NCBI GenBank assembly: GCA_050084985.1
Contig: JBITNC010000001.1
Span: forward strand, 118,296,001-118,360,000
Length of the DNA: 64,000 bases
Direction of reading: 5' to 3'
Source of the DNA: Nageia nagi
Taxonomy: Eukaryota > Pinophyta
The position numbers and the translations under genes are program-made. The notes beneath the pieces were generated by a model that saw only the letters and a program-made list of their open reading frames with translations, had not been told where the DNA came from and did no database searches. Below are positions 10,181 through 20,310 of this stretch, piece by piece. Position 1 is the first letter of the stretch; each line of letters opens with the position of its first letter.

Positions 10181-11160
10181 CTTTTTTGTCATAAAATGCC
10201 AAAGTTAGAGAGACAATTCATGTGCATTTCAGATTCATCCAAGTGTTTATTTGAAGAAATAATTTATGAATGTCAGCGTTTAGGAATTATGTTGCAACAA
10301 TGGGCCAAAGCATCGAAATAGAGTCAAAGATCAAATAGAAAAGATGGTTTTAATCAAAGTTTCACAATGTCGAGGAACAGGGATATGGGAGAATGTGTAT
10401 CCAGGAATGGGGGAGGTCAATTGTTTCAAATTCATTATTATCATAATTCAATCATGTGTACAAAACTTGGAATTGAAATTAGAAATCAAGTATGGATCAG
10501 AATATCAAAATTAGCCATAATCAATGAGAATAAGACATAACGTCCTGATAGATATGAAATACTGAAATCATAGTAGTAAAATTGTAAAATTCAATACATA
10601 AATTAGACTTTCACATGAATATTTCAAATATGTAAAACTGTCTCATCTTCATGACTGGCTATTGTATGTTTTACCTTGTCCATCACTAAAAAGATGTATG
10701 ACTGATCGTCATCTTCAAAAATGAAGACACTTTGTTTTCACCCAAACTGTTGTGATTTCAAAAAGCTTGGCCAACTATTTCACCTTCATGACTAATTGGT
10801 TTTATCTTTTCCTATACAATATTGTGGCCATGTTTAGCGAAGGTACTATTTGAAGACCCATTAATAGCTGTAAATGTTGCTTGGGAATGTATAAGATTCA
10901 AGTGCACTATGGTGAGAGAAATTAGAACCTTTAGCAGGAGATTTAAGTGTGCATCTGTTGACAATAAGTATATCACCAATCAAAAGCAAGTTGTCATGCA
11001 TGAAACAGGAAAACAAATTTTGATTTTATTTTGCTCTTCGTTTCAGGCATTCAAGTCCTCTTTCTGGCAGATATACTTCTAAATTTACTGAAATCATGAA
11101 CAATAAATTTCTGCAAACTTAGCATAGAGACTTTAAGAGTTTTGCTCCATGATCATTTAC
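10181..11160. other. Non-coding region, nothing recognised
   Basis: Unstructured sequence. The 86-codon open frame at 10822-11082 has no recognisable domain and is likely chance. Confidence 0.45.
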
Positions 11161-11289
11161 AAATTAAAATTGACCTATGAGTTTTGCATAACAGCCTTCT
11201 GTGAGAGACTGAGAAGCTTGTTGCAAACTGGGTTGTGGAGTTTGATGGACTTGTTGCTGAGTTGGTTGTAGAATAGGTGACTGTGACTG
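11161..11289 (-). pseudogene. Possible Gln-rich terminal exon remnant
   Basis: On the minus strand a candidate acceptor (ttttaatttcaacag) is followed by an open 42-codon stretch rich in Gln, Ser and Pro (SQSPILQPTQQQVHQTPQPS ...). It ends CYAKLIGQF and a TAA. Gln-rich tails of this type occur in transcription-related proteins, but the family is not recognised. It could belong with the exon-like pieces at 10028-10180. Evidence is composition and splice-site context only. Confidence 0.2.
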
Positions 11290-11768
11290 TTGAAATTAAA
11301 ATGACACAGTAAACTTTTAATCAAATCCCCTTTTCACCTATTAAAAAATAATATAAATGATTCCTGCTTATACAGAGGATATGTATTTTCTTTAAAATCC
11401 AGCTTACAAAACACTGATTCCTTGTCCATGTTCACATGGCTTTCAAGCTTATGCCGTAGTATTCACTGTTCTCTATCTTATTGTGTCTTTACCTTTGGAT
11501 TCTTAGTTTGACATTGCGAACAGATCAGAAAAGAAAAAAGAAAGATGGAAAGAACAAAACTACAAAGTACCAGGTTTCACAAAAGTACTGGAGGTTTCAA
11601 TCTCCGATTTTATATTTGCAGGCATTGGAAATTGCCTCTATATCCCTTACTGGTCTCAACATCAGTGCTACCAGTAAACAAAACAATACAGAGCAAAAAT
11701 ATAAAGTGGAACACGGTAAACAGGCATGACCAATTTGTCTACATTCGCTCACAACAACCTGATATAGG

Positions 11769-11775
11769 TTTTATT
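11769..11775 (-). terminator. Likely polyadenylation signal of the dirigent gene
   Basis: ttttatt on the plus strand reads AATAAAA on the gene strand, about 60 bases after the stop codon. This is a normal place for a plant near-upstream poly(A) element. Confidence 0.5.
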
Positions 11776-11832
11776 CATGAAGCAACAAAAAAGTTATATA
11801 TGATTACTTCATGGATTAATCAAACTGCTAAA

Positions 11833-12345
11833 CTAATGTAGCCGGTACGTAACATTAAATTGTACAATACCATTCAACCCCGACACGGCTACCATTCTAA
11901 CGATGGCGTACCCACGAGCGAATCTAAATTTTCCAGTTCCTCCAACCACAGCCACCTCGCTGGGAGTGGGCTGAAAAAAGAAATCTGTGCCCAGAAATTC
12001 AAGGGTGCTTCCATTATAACGCTTGTTCTCAAAGTGAATAGTAACAGCCATATGAGTAGCGACACCATTAACGTCTGCGTAATCGTATAGTCCTTTAGCC
12101 CTTCCCACATAGGGTGAAGAGGGATCAATGCCTTTCGTTAAGATGTCGTCTAACACATATATGCTTCCAAAACCCACAGTTGAGGATGACCCATTCACTC
12201 CTGCAACGGCAATGGATGTAATCTTATGCTTAGGACCAGTTATAATATCATGCCCATAAAACATCATGTGTTTCTCTCGTAGGCAAGATGATATTGCAAT
12301 TACAGTGAGCAAAAGAAACATCGTGAATGAATGTCTCAAAGCCAT
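11833..12345 (-). CDS. DIR-like: Dirigent-like protein, intact, single exon
   Basis: 170 residues, intronless, ATG at 12345, TAG at 11833. Dirigent proteins are secreted, eight-stranded beta-barrel proteins; the best-studied ones guide stereoselective coupling of phenoxy radicals into lignans. Residues 1-21 form a signal peptide (Arg/His, hydrophobic core FLLLTVIAI, then SSC). Family motifs follow in order: FYGHD (29-33), GFGSIYVLDD (58-67), VGRAKGLY (80-87), YNGSTLEFLG (110-119), EVAVVGGTGKFRFARGYA (130-147) and a final NVTYRLH. Asn51, Asn111 and Asn164 are N-glycosylation sequons. Length is slightly below the usual 180-190, with a short N-terminus, but all barrel motifs are present. The usual YMHD motif here reads YGHD. 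Substrate cannot be told from sequence. It is the only convincing host gene in the window, with TATA and poly(A) signals in place. Confidence 0.95.
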   Translation of the reverse strand: MALRHSFTMFLLLTVIAISSCLREKHMMFYGHDIITGPKHKITSIAVAGVNGSSSTVGFGSIYVLDDILTKGIDPSSPYVGRAKGLYDYADVNGVATHMAVTIHFENKRYNGSTLEFLGTDFFFQPTPSEVAVVGGTGKFRFARGYAIVRMVAVSGLNGIVQFNVTYRLH

Positions 12346-12412
12346 TGTAGCAAATGCAAAGTAGGTTTGAAAAAACCTGGACTAATAAGAATGTACAACT
12401 CTACTCCATTCT

Positions 12413-12425
12413 GTGGTATATAAAT
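12413..12425 (-). promoter_or_regulatory. TATA box of the dirigent gene
   Basis: tggtatataaatt on the plus strand reads aatttatatacca on the gene strand, about 70-80 bases before the ATG. That spacing fits a TATA box with a 5' UTR of about 40-50 bases. Confidence 0.55.
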
Positions 12426-12429
12426 TGTA

Positions 12430-13649
12430 ACCTTTGGCTCTCAGTAGTATTGGCGCATCATATACATTCTAGAAATCAATGCCAAATGGCAAAGACTCAA
12501 CCCACCATTCAGTTATAAGACTTAGTCAAGTCAGCCATTTCAATGTCACTGTAATCCTGTGGAACACGCCAATTTTTGGGCTGTGTCGGCCAGAGTAGTT
12601 GGAATAGTATCAGGCCACTTTCTTGTTTTCATACACGGACAATGCACTTCCAGAAGGTGAAGTGTAAATGGAGGAAAATCGCAGATGTGAATTGGCTTCT
12701 GAAAGCAACAAAAATTCGGGTTTTCATAGGAAGCTTCGAAGAAGTCCATGCTAATTTACAAGAATTCAAAGCTTTGAAAATCAACAAGAAATGGGATTGG
12801 CATGCCGTGAAAATTGAGCATTGACAAAATTGTTTATCATTGTCAATAGGCAAGACGTAGACAACACTTCAAGAGTGAAGAGAACGTTTGATTATATTTA
12901 TATTCTTATATTTGGATGTTTATCTTTGTAATTTAGTTGGTGAATATTACCATATTAAAGTCATTATATTAAATAAGTTTTATATTCAATTAAAAAAATA
13001 TTTCATAAAACAAAATTAAAAAGATAATCATATTTAATATTAGAGGGAAAGTTTAACATTCAAATTGTATTACTTTAATTTAAAATAGAAACAGCTCAAT
13101 TAGTCATGATCATTTTACTTCATAGATGTGCTCATCATAGATTCTCAATTGAACATGCAGATATTTTATAGAAAGGCTCTTACCAAGTATTATTGAGACA
13201 ATAAGCATTCCTTGAACATATAACCTATTAAAAGCTACATGTACTTGTTTTACTCTATGAAGAGCCAAAGTGTTCCATGATTATTTAAAAAGAAAGGTAA
13301 ATTACTTTCTAGTCATCATAGAATATCTTTAAAGCATAAATTATAAGCATAATGATAACATACAAACTACATAAATTGTTATCAATATATGTGTTAAAAT
13401 AAATATTACAAGTATTAAGAGGTTCAAGAATAAGATGTTTTGTTTTTAAGATTTTCTATTAATTAAAAATAAGCAAGAAGGTTAAATCATCACCCCTTTC
13501 AAGAAAATGCAACTTTCATAAATAAATTTATAGAGGAATGATTATCATTTTCTTATTGCATTAAGGCATTACCAAGAAAAATAAATATAATAATTTTATT
13601 TGAGTCATGTGACACATGAGTCAATGTTACTTGCATCGAGACATAATTT
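12430..13649. other. Non-coding region upstream of the dirigent gene
   Basis: The first part would hold the dirigent promoter. The 82-codon plus-strand frame at 12576-12824 and its minus-strand shadows have no recognisable domain. From about 12880 the sequence becomes very AT-rich and featureless. Confidence 0.5.
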
Positions 13650-14020
13650 ACAATAAAGGTAATTCTTAATTTTTTGTTTCTACCATCTAGAGAGGTCTCA
13701 ACAACAAATTAGATTTCCTTAGTCTAAGGCTTGATTGGCCATAAGATTTGTTATCTTATTTTGCTCACATGTGACATGAAATAATTCAATTGTTCTAAAT
13801 GGAGGCTCAAGGTTGTCGATCTTTTCTAACACTCTTTATAAATGCCCATCCTTAGAAGGGACCTTAATGGGAACTTTTATACAATTAATGATAATTTGGG
13901 AGTCCAACTATACATTTACCTTACTCTAACCAAACTTTGTAGCTTCATACCATTAAATAGTGAACTATATCTCTGGTATTTACCTTACTATACAATTAAT
14001 GATAATTGTATTACATGTTG
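13650..14020 (-). pseudogene. RNase H domain fragment (RVT_3 type, probably LINE)
   Basis: Read on the minus strand with a few stops, the segment gives YEATKFG...VNV.LDSQIIINCIK, then VPSKDGHL..VLEKIDNLEP and FHVTCEQNKITNLMANQALD. This matches the plant RNase H fold found at the end of LINE polyproteins and in stand-alone RVT_3 pseudogenes: an acidic 'ELDSQ' strand, then 'H..REQN..AD.LAN.AL'. Catalytic positions are partly mutated and no full frame remains. The copia element at 14275 inserted close to its upstream side. Confidence 0.55.
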
Positions 14021-14040
14021 AACTATATCTCTGGTATTTT
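13893..14040. repeat. Local duplication of ~85-90 bp
   Basis: 'atacaattaatgataat' followed by 'gaactatatctctggtattt' occurs at about 13890-13981 and again at about 13990-14039. This is a short tandem duplication inside the RNase H fragment. Confidence 0.6.
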
Positions 14041-14274
14041 CTAAGGTCCTCTACCATATAGTGAATATGCTATTGAACATCTTTTAAGATCCTATTTATT
14101 CATTTCCAATCATTTTAAGAATATCAAATAAATGCTAACCCATACCATCTCCTTCATGGAACAAGCTATGCCATTTATCCTAAGGCAGGTACATCAAGTG
14201 TGTTCTTTGGAAGTAAATATGTGATGTCTAAGATCTAAGAGAGAGGCCAACAATTTTCATAACTAGGTAGTTGA

Positions 14275-14987
14275 TGTTAAGAATGGTGCCTAATTGTTTT
14301 GGATAAATCACATTTTCAACTCTCTGTTTTGTAATTGGTATGCACAAGGTTGGTCTGCAAGGTTGATCAATCGGTTGGAGGTAATCACCCTAGTTTTCTG
14401 ATGGTGATTGATCCAACATACCCAATAACTCTGATGGTGGTTGCTAAAAAACTAGATATGTGAGAAAGATCTATTTCAAGTTTTGGAAACTCTTTGTTGA
14501 TACTTCTATGTTTAGAACTAGATATCTCTATGCATGGTGATTTTCTTGTTTGTTAAAGCCCTCCAGTAAGGAGTAGGCAAAATAGAATGTATGAATCTAT
14601 AAATAAGTGGTTTACTTATCATAAAATTCATGGAATAGTAATTGCTTGGTCAATTGGGAATAAGAACTAGGGATTTGCATGGGGTTGAGGAATAGAGAAA
14701 GGAGGTAAATCCTTTGAAGAGAGATTATTGTTGTGAGGAGGAATTCTTTGTATACTAAGAGGAAGGAATACTAATTTGGCTATTAGTTGTTTCCCTTGGG
14801 TTTGGATTAAAGTGATAATTAATTAATGAATGAATATTCTCCATGGACATAACTTACACTAGGTGAACCATGTTACATGTGTTTATCATTCCTTGTTTGA
14901 TTCAACTTATTGTTTAATAATTCTTTTGGGTTTGGAATAGAATAATTACTTAATCCCAACTTTATTTTTATATATTAGATCCTAATA
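14275..14987 (+). repeat. 5' LTR of the copia element
   Basis: Starts tgttaagaatgg and ends gatcctaata. The expected terminal CA is changed to TA. The exact end is uncertain by one base because the flank also begins with A. It pairs with 17023-17754 along its full length, with substitutions and indels. Confidence 0.9.
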
Positions 14988-14989
14988 AT

Positions 14990-15002
14990 TGGTATCAGAG
15001 CT
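14990..15002 (+). promoter_or_regulatory. Primer-binding site for initiator tRNA-Met
   Basis: tggtatcagagct, directly after the 5' LTR, is the complement of the 3' end of plant initiator tRNA-Met. This is the standard copia primer site. Confidence 0.92.
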
Positions 15003-15089
15003 TTGTTATTTTGTTGGATACTCATTAAAAAAGAAGAGAAGGGTTTCTAAAGCACATGGGAGAAATGAAAGAAGAAGGGCAGTTTAGGA

Positions 15090-15760
15090 TGAAGAATTAT
15101 AATGGCCAAAATTTTTAGTTTTGAAAGATGCAAATGGAGGACTATTTGTACTTGAAGGATCTTTATCTACCATTGGAGGGTAAGACAAAGAAATCTTTGG
15201 CTGTATCAAATGACGAACGAGCTCTTTTTGATATGAATGTATTTAGTACAATGAGGTTATTATTGGGAGTCATAGTTTTCTTTAACATCACCACTGAAAA
15301 GAATATAAAAGGATGTCATGGACAAGTTGGCCATATTGTATGAAAAACCCTTAGCATCAAATAAGGTATTTCTCATGAAAAGGTTATTTAATATGCAAAT
15401 GGTTGAATAAAGTTCTATTCCAGATCACTTAAATGAGTTTAATATTGTTACTAATTAGTTGCATTCAATGGGTTTATATTTTGATGATAAAGTAAAGATC
15501 TTGTTCATATTGTGGTCATTGCCAAAAAGTTGTAATAGCTTGGTAATGATGATTAGTAATTATTCTTTAAGTTCTAACAAGTTAGTGTTTGATGTGGTGG
15601 GCATTCTTCTTAGTGAGGACATGTACAGAAAATCCATGGGTGAAACAACCAATTATTTTGGTTCATTAATTGTTGAGAGGGGAAGACAGAGGAATAAAGT
15701 AAGGATTAGGATCAAGGAAAATTAGAGGGTGACTCCAAAGGATAAGGTAATATGAAGTGC
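15090..15760 (+). pseudogene. gag: Copia gag remnant
   Basis: Broken by stops, but readable as copia Gag. QMEDYLYLKDLYLPLEGKTK at 15128 is the classic start region. It is followed by a segment reading LYEKPLASNKVFLMKRLFNM, then 'HSMGLYFDDKVKILFILWSLPKS' (15462-15535), 'VVGILLSEDMYRKSMGET' and a 'RGRQR' basic patch before the expected zinc knuckle, which is no longer intact. It would have formed the virus-like particle. Confidence 0.85.
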
Positions 15761-15859
15761 TTGTATTTTGGGAAGAAGTGACACTAGAAGAGATAGTGTA
15801 ATTCAAGGATACAAGATGAGAAGGAAAGTAATGAGAATCAAGGTAGTGATTATGAGGCT

Positions 15860-16372
15860 AATATGGCTGGTGAGATTTTACAATATGCTTTAGTATTATT
15901 TGATAAAATAAGTAATGATTATTGGGCTATAGATTTTGGTGCTTCTTTTCATGTCACTTCTCATAAGGGTTATTTTATAGATTATGTTCAAGAGGATTTT
16001 GGATATATGTTTTTGGGTAATGGTCTTCCATGTAGGATTGAGGGCATGGAAAAGATAAACATTAAACTACCTAATGGAAATTAGTAGGTGCTCAATGAAA
16101 TGAGGCATATCTCTAATTTGAAAAGAAAACTTATTTTCATAGGCAAACTTGATGGTGAAGGATACATGGTTGCATTCAATAATAATTCTTGGAAAGTGAA
16201 TCAGGGTTCCATGGTTATTGCTAAAGCTAATATGATTGGTATGCTATATTTTCTTACTAATGCTTCTAATGAGGTAATGGAATTAACATCTGCAAGTCAG
16301 GATGTAGCTTTGGGACATCATAGTTTGGAAAATAGAGCCATTTGTGGTTTTGAAAAAAGAATAAGAGAGTGA
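15860..16372 (+). pseudogene. pol: Copia protease and pre-integrase remnant
   Basis: YWAIDFGASFHVTSHKGYF (about 15920-15975) is the copia aspartic protease site; the usual D-S-G-A reads D-F-G-A, so the catalytic triad is lost. Next come the typical 'LGNG' and 'L..VRHI..LKRNLIS.G.LD..GY' region (NEMRHISNLKRKLIFIGKLD at 16094) and the pre-integrase 'LGHHSLENRA' that should start the HHCC zinc finger. One stop (16082) interrupts it. The frame then runs into the deletion that removed the integrase core. Confidence 0.85.
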
Positions 16373-16539
16373 TATTCCTCTTAGATAGAAAGGTTATTTC
16401 CAAAGATAAGAAAATGAATATTATATTTTCAACATTAAGATAAGGAAATTCCATTAAGAGATGTTAAAGAATAAAATAAGGTAAGCTAATATTTTCTCGA
16501 TGTTTCTTTGTTTATATATTAATAGCAGTGAATATTTAT

Positions 16540-16890
16540 TAAAGGAATCTAGGAAGAAGTAGGAGCTTGGAATGGATAAGGAGGTGGATTCTTTATTACA
16601 AGACCAATGGGATTTGGTTAAGTTACCTACACATATGGAAGGTTTACATGGCTTGTGTATATGCAATACGACTATAGAGGAAGGTGATCAAGATGGATAT
16701 CAAGTATTATGCAAGGAGGATATTCATAAATTATTTGCACAAGATGGTGGTATTTACCATGAAGTAGGAGTTATGAACCAATGGGTGTTCATAAACAATC
16801 AAGGAAAAAGGGATTTGTTGACAAAGGAACTATGGAATGGTTGAAGCTAATTGAAAATTTAGTTGAAAGAGTTTTTTGTAAAGGTTACAA
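16540..16890 (+). pseudogene. Copia RT-start and RNase H tail remnant
   Basis: The 90-codon frame at 16572-16844 begins like the copia RT entry (E-x-D-S-L-x...W-x-L-V-x-L-P, here MDKEVDSLLQDQWDLVKLP). It then jumps to a short tail. Motifs such as the RT YVDD are absent. The integrase to RNase H region is mostly deleted. Confidence 0.65.
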
Positions 16891-17011
16891 AGTTTATAAG
16901 TAAGAAGTTGGGCTTGTCCTCAATTTTAGTTGGTCTTGAACAATGAAGATCATGATAAGAATATTTAGTTCCAAAATGCAAGGTTGTGGGTGTTGCAATG
17001 GATTAATCTCT

Positions 17012-17022
17012 AAATGGGAGAT
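17012..17022 (+). promoter_or_regulatory. Polypurine tract of the copia element
   Basis: aaatgggagat directly before the 3' LTR start tgttaaga is the usual copia polypurine tract. Confidence 0.9.
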
Positions 17023-17754
17023 TGTTAAGAATGGAGCTTAACCATTTTGGATAAGTTATGTTTTAAAATCTCTACTTTATAATTGACATGCACAAGGATG
17101 ATCTACAAGACTAATTGGCTAGCTAGAGGTCAATCATTAGAATTATTTAATTGATTAGCCTATTTGGCAGTGTGTTGATCAGTCTAAAAGACCTAATTTA
17201 TCTTATGTGGTTGATCGAAAACTAGAGATGAGAAAGCTCTATTTTGTATTTTGGAAACACTTTTTTGATATTTCTATATTTAGAACTAGATGTTTCTATG
17301 CATGGAATGTTTTTTGGTTGTAAAAGTCCTCCAGTAAGAAGTACTAAATATAGAATGTGTGAATTTATAAATAAGTGGGTTATTTATAGTAGAATTCATG
17401 GAATAGTAATTGCTTAGGCAATTAGGAATAAGAATTAGGAATTTGAATAGGGTTGAGGAATAGAGAAAGGAGGTAAATCCTTTGAAGAGAGACTATTGCT
17501 ATGAGGAGGAATTATTTGTAAACTAAGAGGAAGGAATAGTGGTTTGGCTATTAGTTATTTCCCTTGGGTTTGACTTGGACTAACAATTAATTAAGGAATG
17601 AATATTCTCCTTAGATGTAGCCTACACTTGGTGAACCATGTTACATCTATTTTTAATCTCTTATTATATTGAATTTACTATTTAATTCTTATTCTAGGTT
17701 TGAAATAGAATAATTTATCAATATCAAATTTATTTTTATATAGTGGATCTTATA
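17023..17754 (+). repeat. 3' LTR of the copia element
   Basis: Begins tgttaagaatgg and ends tcttata (CA to TA). It shares with the 5' LTR the blocks 'ttggaaac...tttttgatatttctat', 'tagaatgt(a/g)tgaat(c/t)tataaataagtgg' and 'gaatagagaaaggaggtaaatcctttgaagagag'. Confidence 0.9.
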
Positions 17755-17760
17755 AGTTGA

Positions 17761-18239
17761 GGAGAAAAAATGAAAATATGATCAAGAGATTTTCCATCTC
17801 CATAATATATCATACATCTATAGGGGAAAAATATTTCATCAAAAAGTCTTCTTTAAGGACCCATTTATAGAAAAGATGTTAAGCAAAAACCCTCACTTTG
17901 GGCTATACTAATATCTACTATATAAGCTAATTGAATACACCATTAAAAGAGTTAGGAGCATACTAAAATCATAAGGAATATCCAAAGGCTACTATATAAA
18001 CACCTTTGGAGTAAGGGCATAGCTTAAAGAGTCACTTTATTGAGAGATAAAAAGACATTGAGCTCTATGAACTATTTAAGTCAATTATATCATAGTCCAC
18101 TCAAAAAGTTTAGATCCATATTATTTCATCCCAAACACCATTTGTAATGTTACTATAATATTAAGAATCAATGGTCTATCCTTCTCTCTTAATTTGTTCA
18201 ATAAGAGGTATCCATTTAGAAAATTATTGAATGAGTATG
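17761..18239. other. Non-coding flank, nothing recognised
   Basis: This continues the sequence interrupted by the copia element. No gene is recognised on either strand. Confidence 0.45.
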
Positions 18240-19540
18240 TGTGACATCCCCCTTGTCCCCCAATCATTAATTGTATGGTCCCAAAGGATCTATTTGTAAT
18301 ATAATCTTCTTATGTGTTGCTCTTTAATTTGTAACTTATGATAGGAAACTTAATGGGTAATTGGACCGCATTGTGAGCCCTAAGTGGGATGTCTCCCTCC
18401 TAAGGATAGATTAGGAGTATTTTTCATGCTTAAAGATCATGATAATGATTATGGGAATCTAAAGATTCATGTATGTATTAAAGAGTCACTTATATGCTAG
18501 TGCTAGGCTTCAGGAGGATCCCACACCCCCATGTTGGCTTAGTTATACTCTTATATCCCATGTTAGTCCCCTTCTACATTATGGGCATGTGTGGCACTTC
18601 CTGACCTAGTCATTGGTAGTTAATGTTCCTTGGGATTCCATGTTGGCTTGTCTAGCCATTAACCACCCATGTTGGGCATTCCAGGCCCCCAAAAAGATAG
18701 CATTGGAATAGAAGGAGTTGGATGATGATTCCTAGACAAGACCTTGACATGATAATATATAAATAGACACAAAGGGCTCATTATTGGACACACTTAATTA
18801 TTATTACATTAATTATCCTACTTCATTTAATGGACAAGATACTAGCGAAGTGCTAATTGTATTCCTTAGATGGAGAATCTAAGAGGTTAGCTAGGTGTTG
18901 GGATCTTGAATATCTACAGCTTTCATGGAACACCATTTCCCATCCAGTGATACCCAAGGGTTTATTCTTACCATTCATTCAGTTGACCAGATATCAAGGA
19001 GGGTTCCTTAAATGGAGAGGAACTGATATATGAGTGATAGATATATCCTATGGTTTTGAAGTGATTGCATATTGTTATCATTATGTTCAACTTGGCTATT
19101 AAGAAGCCCATGACTTCCCTAGAGGGTTTGTATGATTTCGTATTGCTTCATATGGTGAATATACTATTTGAGAGTTTCTAGATCTCATATTGTGTTGTCT
19201 TGCCTTGTTTTATGCATGCATTGGAATAGTAATGGTTTTCATATTTGTAATGCTCATGTGATGGTGTGGTAATGCTTGCTTAATTAAAAAATGCATGTTT
19301 GGACCAAACATTAGTGTACTGGTATTATATATGTGTGAAATTTATATTCTAACCCTAACATGCATCTTTGAGGGATTGATTTTGCATTGTGAATTCCCTA
19401 GGCCTAATGTTAGGGTTTGGGTGTTGAGATTGAGTGTTTTTGAATGGAGGTCGGTTTTGGATAACCATATTGGGATATATATATGTATAAGGCCTCAACC
19501 TAAATTTTTTCTTAGTTACTATTGTTGATAATCTAGAATA
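18240..19540 (+). repeat. Possible old solo LTR or LTR-like region
   Basis: The stretch opens with tgtgacatcccccttgtccc, a common plant LTR start. It has a TATA-like box (aatatataaatagacac, about 18752) about 510 bases in, then 800 bases of non-coding sequence. No second copy and no convincing right end are visible, so this rests on style of sequence only. The 77-codon frame at 19295 is not recognised. Confidence 0.3.
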
Positions 19541-20310
19541 GATACATCTTAATCAATATTCCCCCCATCATCAACATTGTTAGGATAAAATATTCTATAC
19601 AAAATAGCTAATATTTGGTAGATACTTCTAGTGATATAGTTTATGCATATTTATCTCTCAAATTTTAATCTCAAAGTGCATAGCAAGAGATAATTACAAT
19701 TAATAATATTATAGAAATTCTTGATAAAGGAGTTGGTGGTTATCTAGAATTGATTGGTTAGTGACTAATGACTCATCCATGTAGCGATTGAATCTAGTAA
19801 TTGGTGATTGAAGTATAAAGTCAAAGACTTAGCAACTCCATAGTGGTATAACAATTAGCATATTCAAATAGTATAATAAAATATGATTAAGGAAGATAAA
19901 TAAAGTGTTAAGAAGAGTTTTATATCTTAGGAAGAGGTCACCATACTTAATATGAATCACCACACTTGTTCATTAGAAGATAAAGCATATAAAAAGTACT
20001 AGTTAGATAGAATAAAGTGTGGGTGTGGGTGTGTTGCTAAGAATAATAAGGAATACACCATGTATTAGTTATTTAGGGTATTGTAATAACTATTAGATTT
20101 TTTTTAGTGACTTGGTAATTTGGTATATAAATACAAATCATACTCCTATTAGTTTAAAATTTGAAAGCATTCAATTTCTCTTGACTTTTAATTCATTCTT
20201 ATTCTATCTTTTCAAGTATGTATTTTTTTTCATTTCTAAGAAAGAACCCTAATAGTTGGATTCTTTTACATCACTAAACCTATCAATAATTCTATTATTG
20301 GAGTTCTTAC
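19541..20310 (+). repeat. Possible 5' LTR of element A
   Basis: Non-coding AT-rich sequence with a TATA-like box at about 20131 (ggtatataaatacaaa) followed by a pyrimidine-rich leader. This is the layout of an LTR U3/R. It lies upstream of the gag of element A in the right orientation. Its right end (ttggagttcttaca) could be the LTR end. No matching 3' LTR was found, so this is a guess. Confidence 0.3.

Larger units (their letters stand above)
14275..17754 (+). mobile_element. Ty1/copia LTR retrotransposon, internally deleted, with TSD
   Basis: Two LTRs (14275-14987, 17023-17754) flank 2 kb of copia coding remnants. The order is primer-binding site, gag, protease, a short piece of the RT start, an RNase H tail and a polypurine tract. 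The 5 bases before (gttga, 14270-14274) match those after (17756-17760); in fact agttga matches over six, so this is one insertion with its target duplication. Integrase and nearly all of RT are deleted, which explains the 3.5-kb length against the usual 5 kb. LTR divergence is high by eye, so it is old. Confidence 0.92.

Noticed and set aside
11860-12128. Other-frame ORFs over the dirigent gene
   Set aside because: Shadows; only the minus-strand 170-residue frame has signal peptide and dirigent motifs.
12576-12824. 82-codon plus-strand frame as a host gene
   Set aside because: No domain, no clear promoter or splice context, and overlapping minus-strand frames of similar length.
18240-19540. 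Protein-coding gene
   Set aside because: No frame longer than 77 codons and no motif; better described as LTR-like non-coding DNA.
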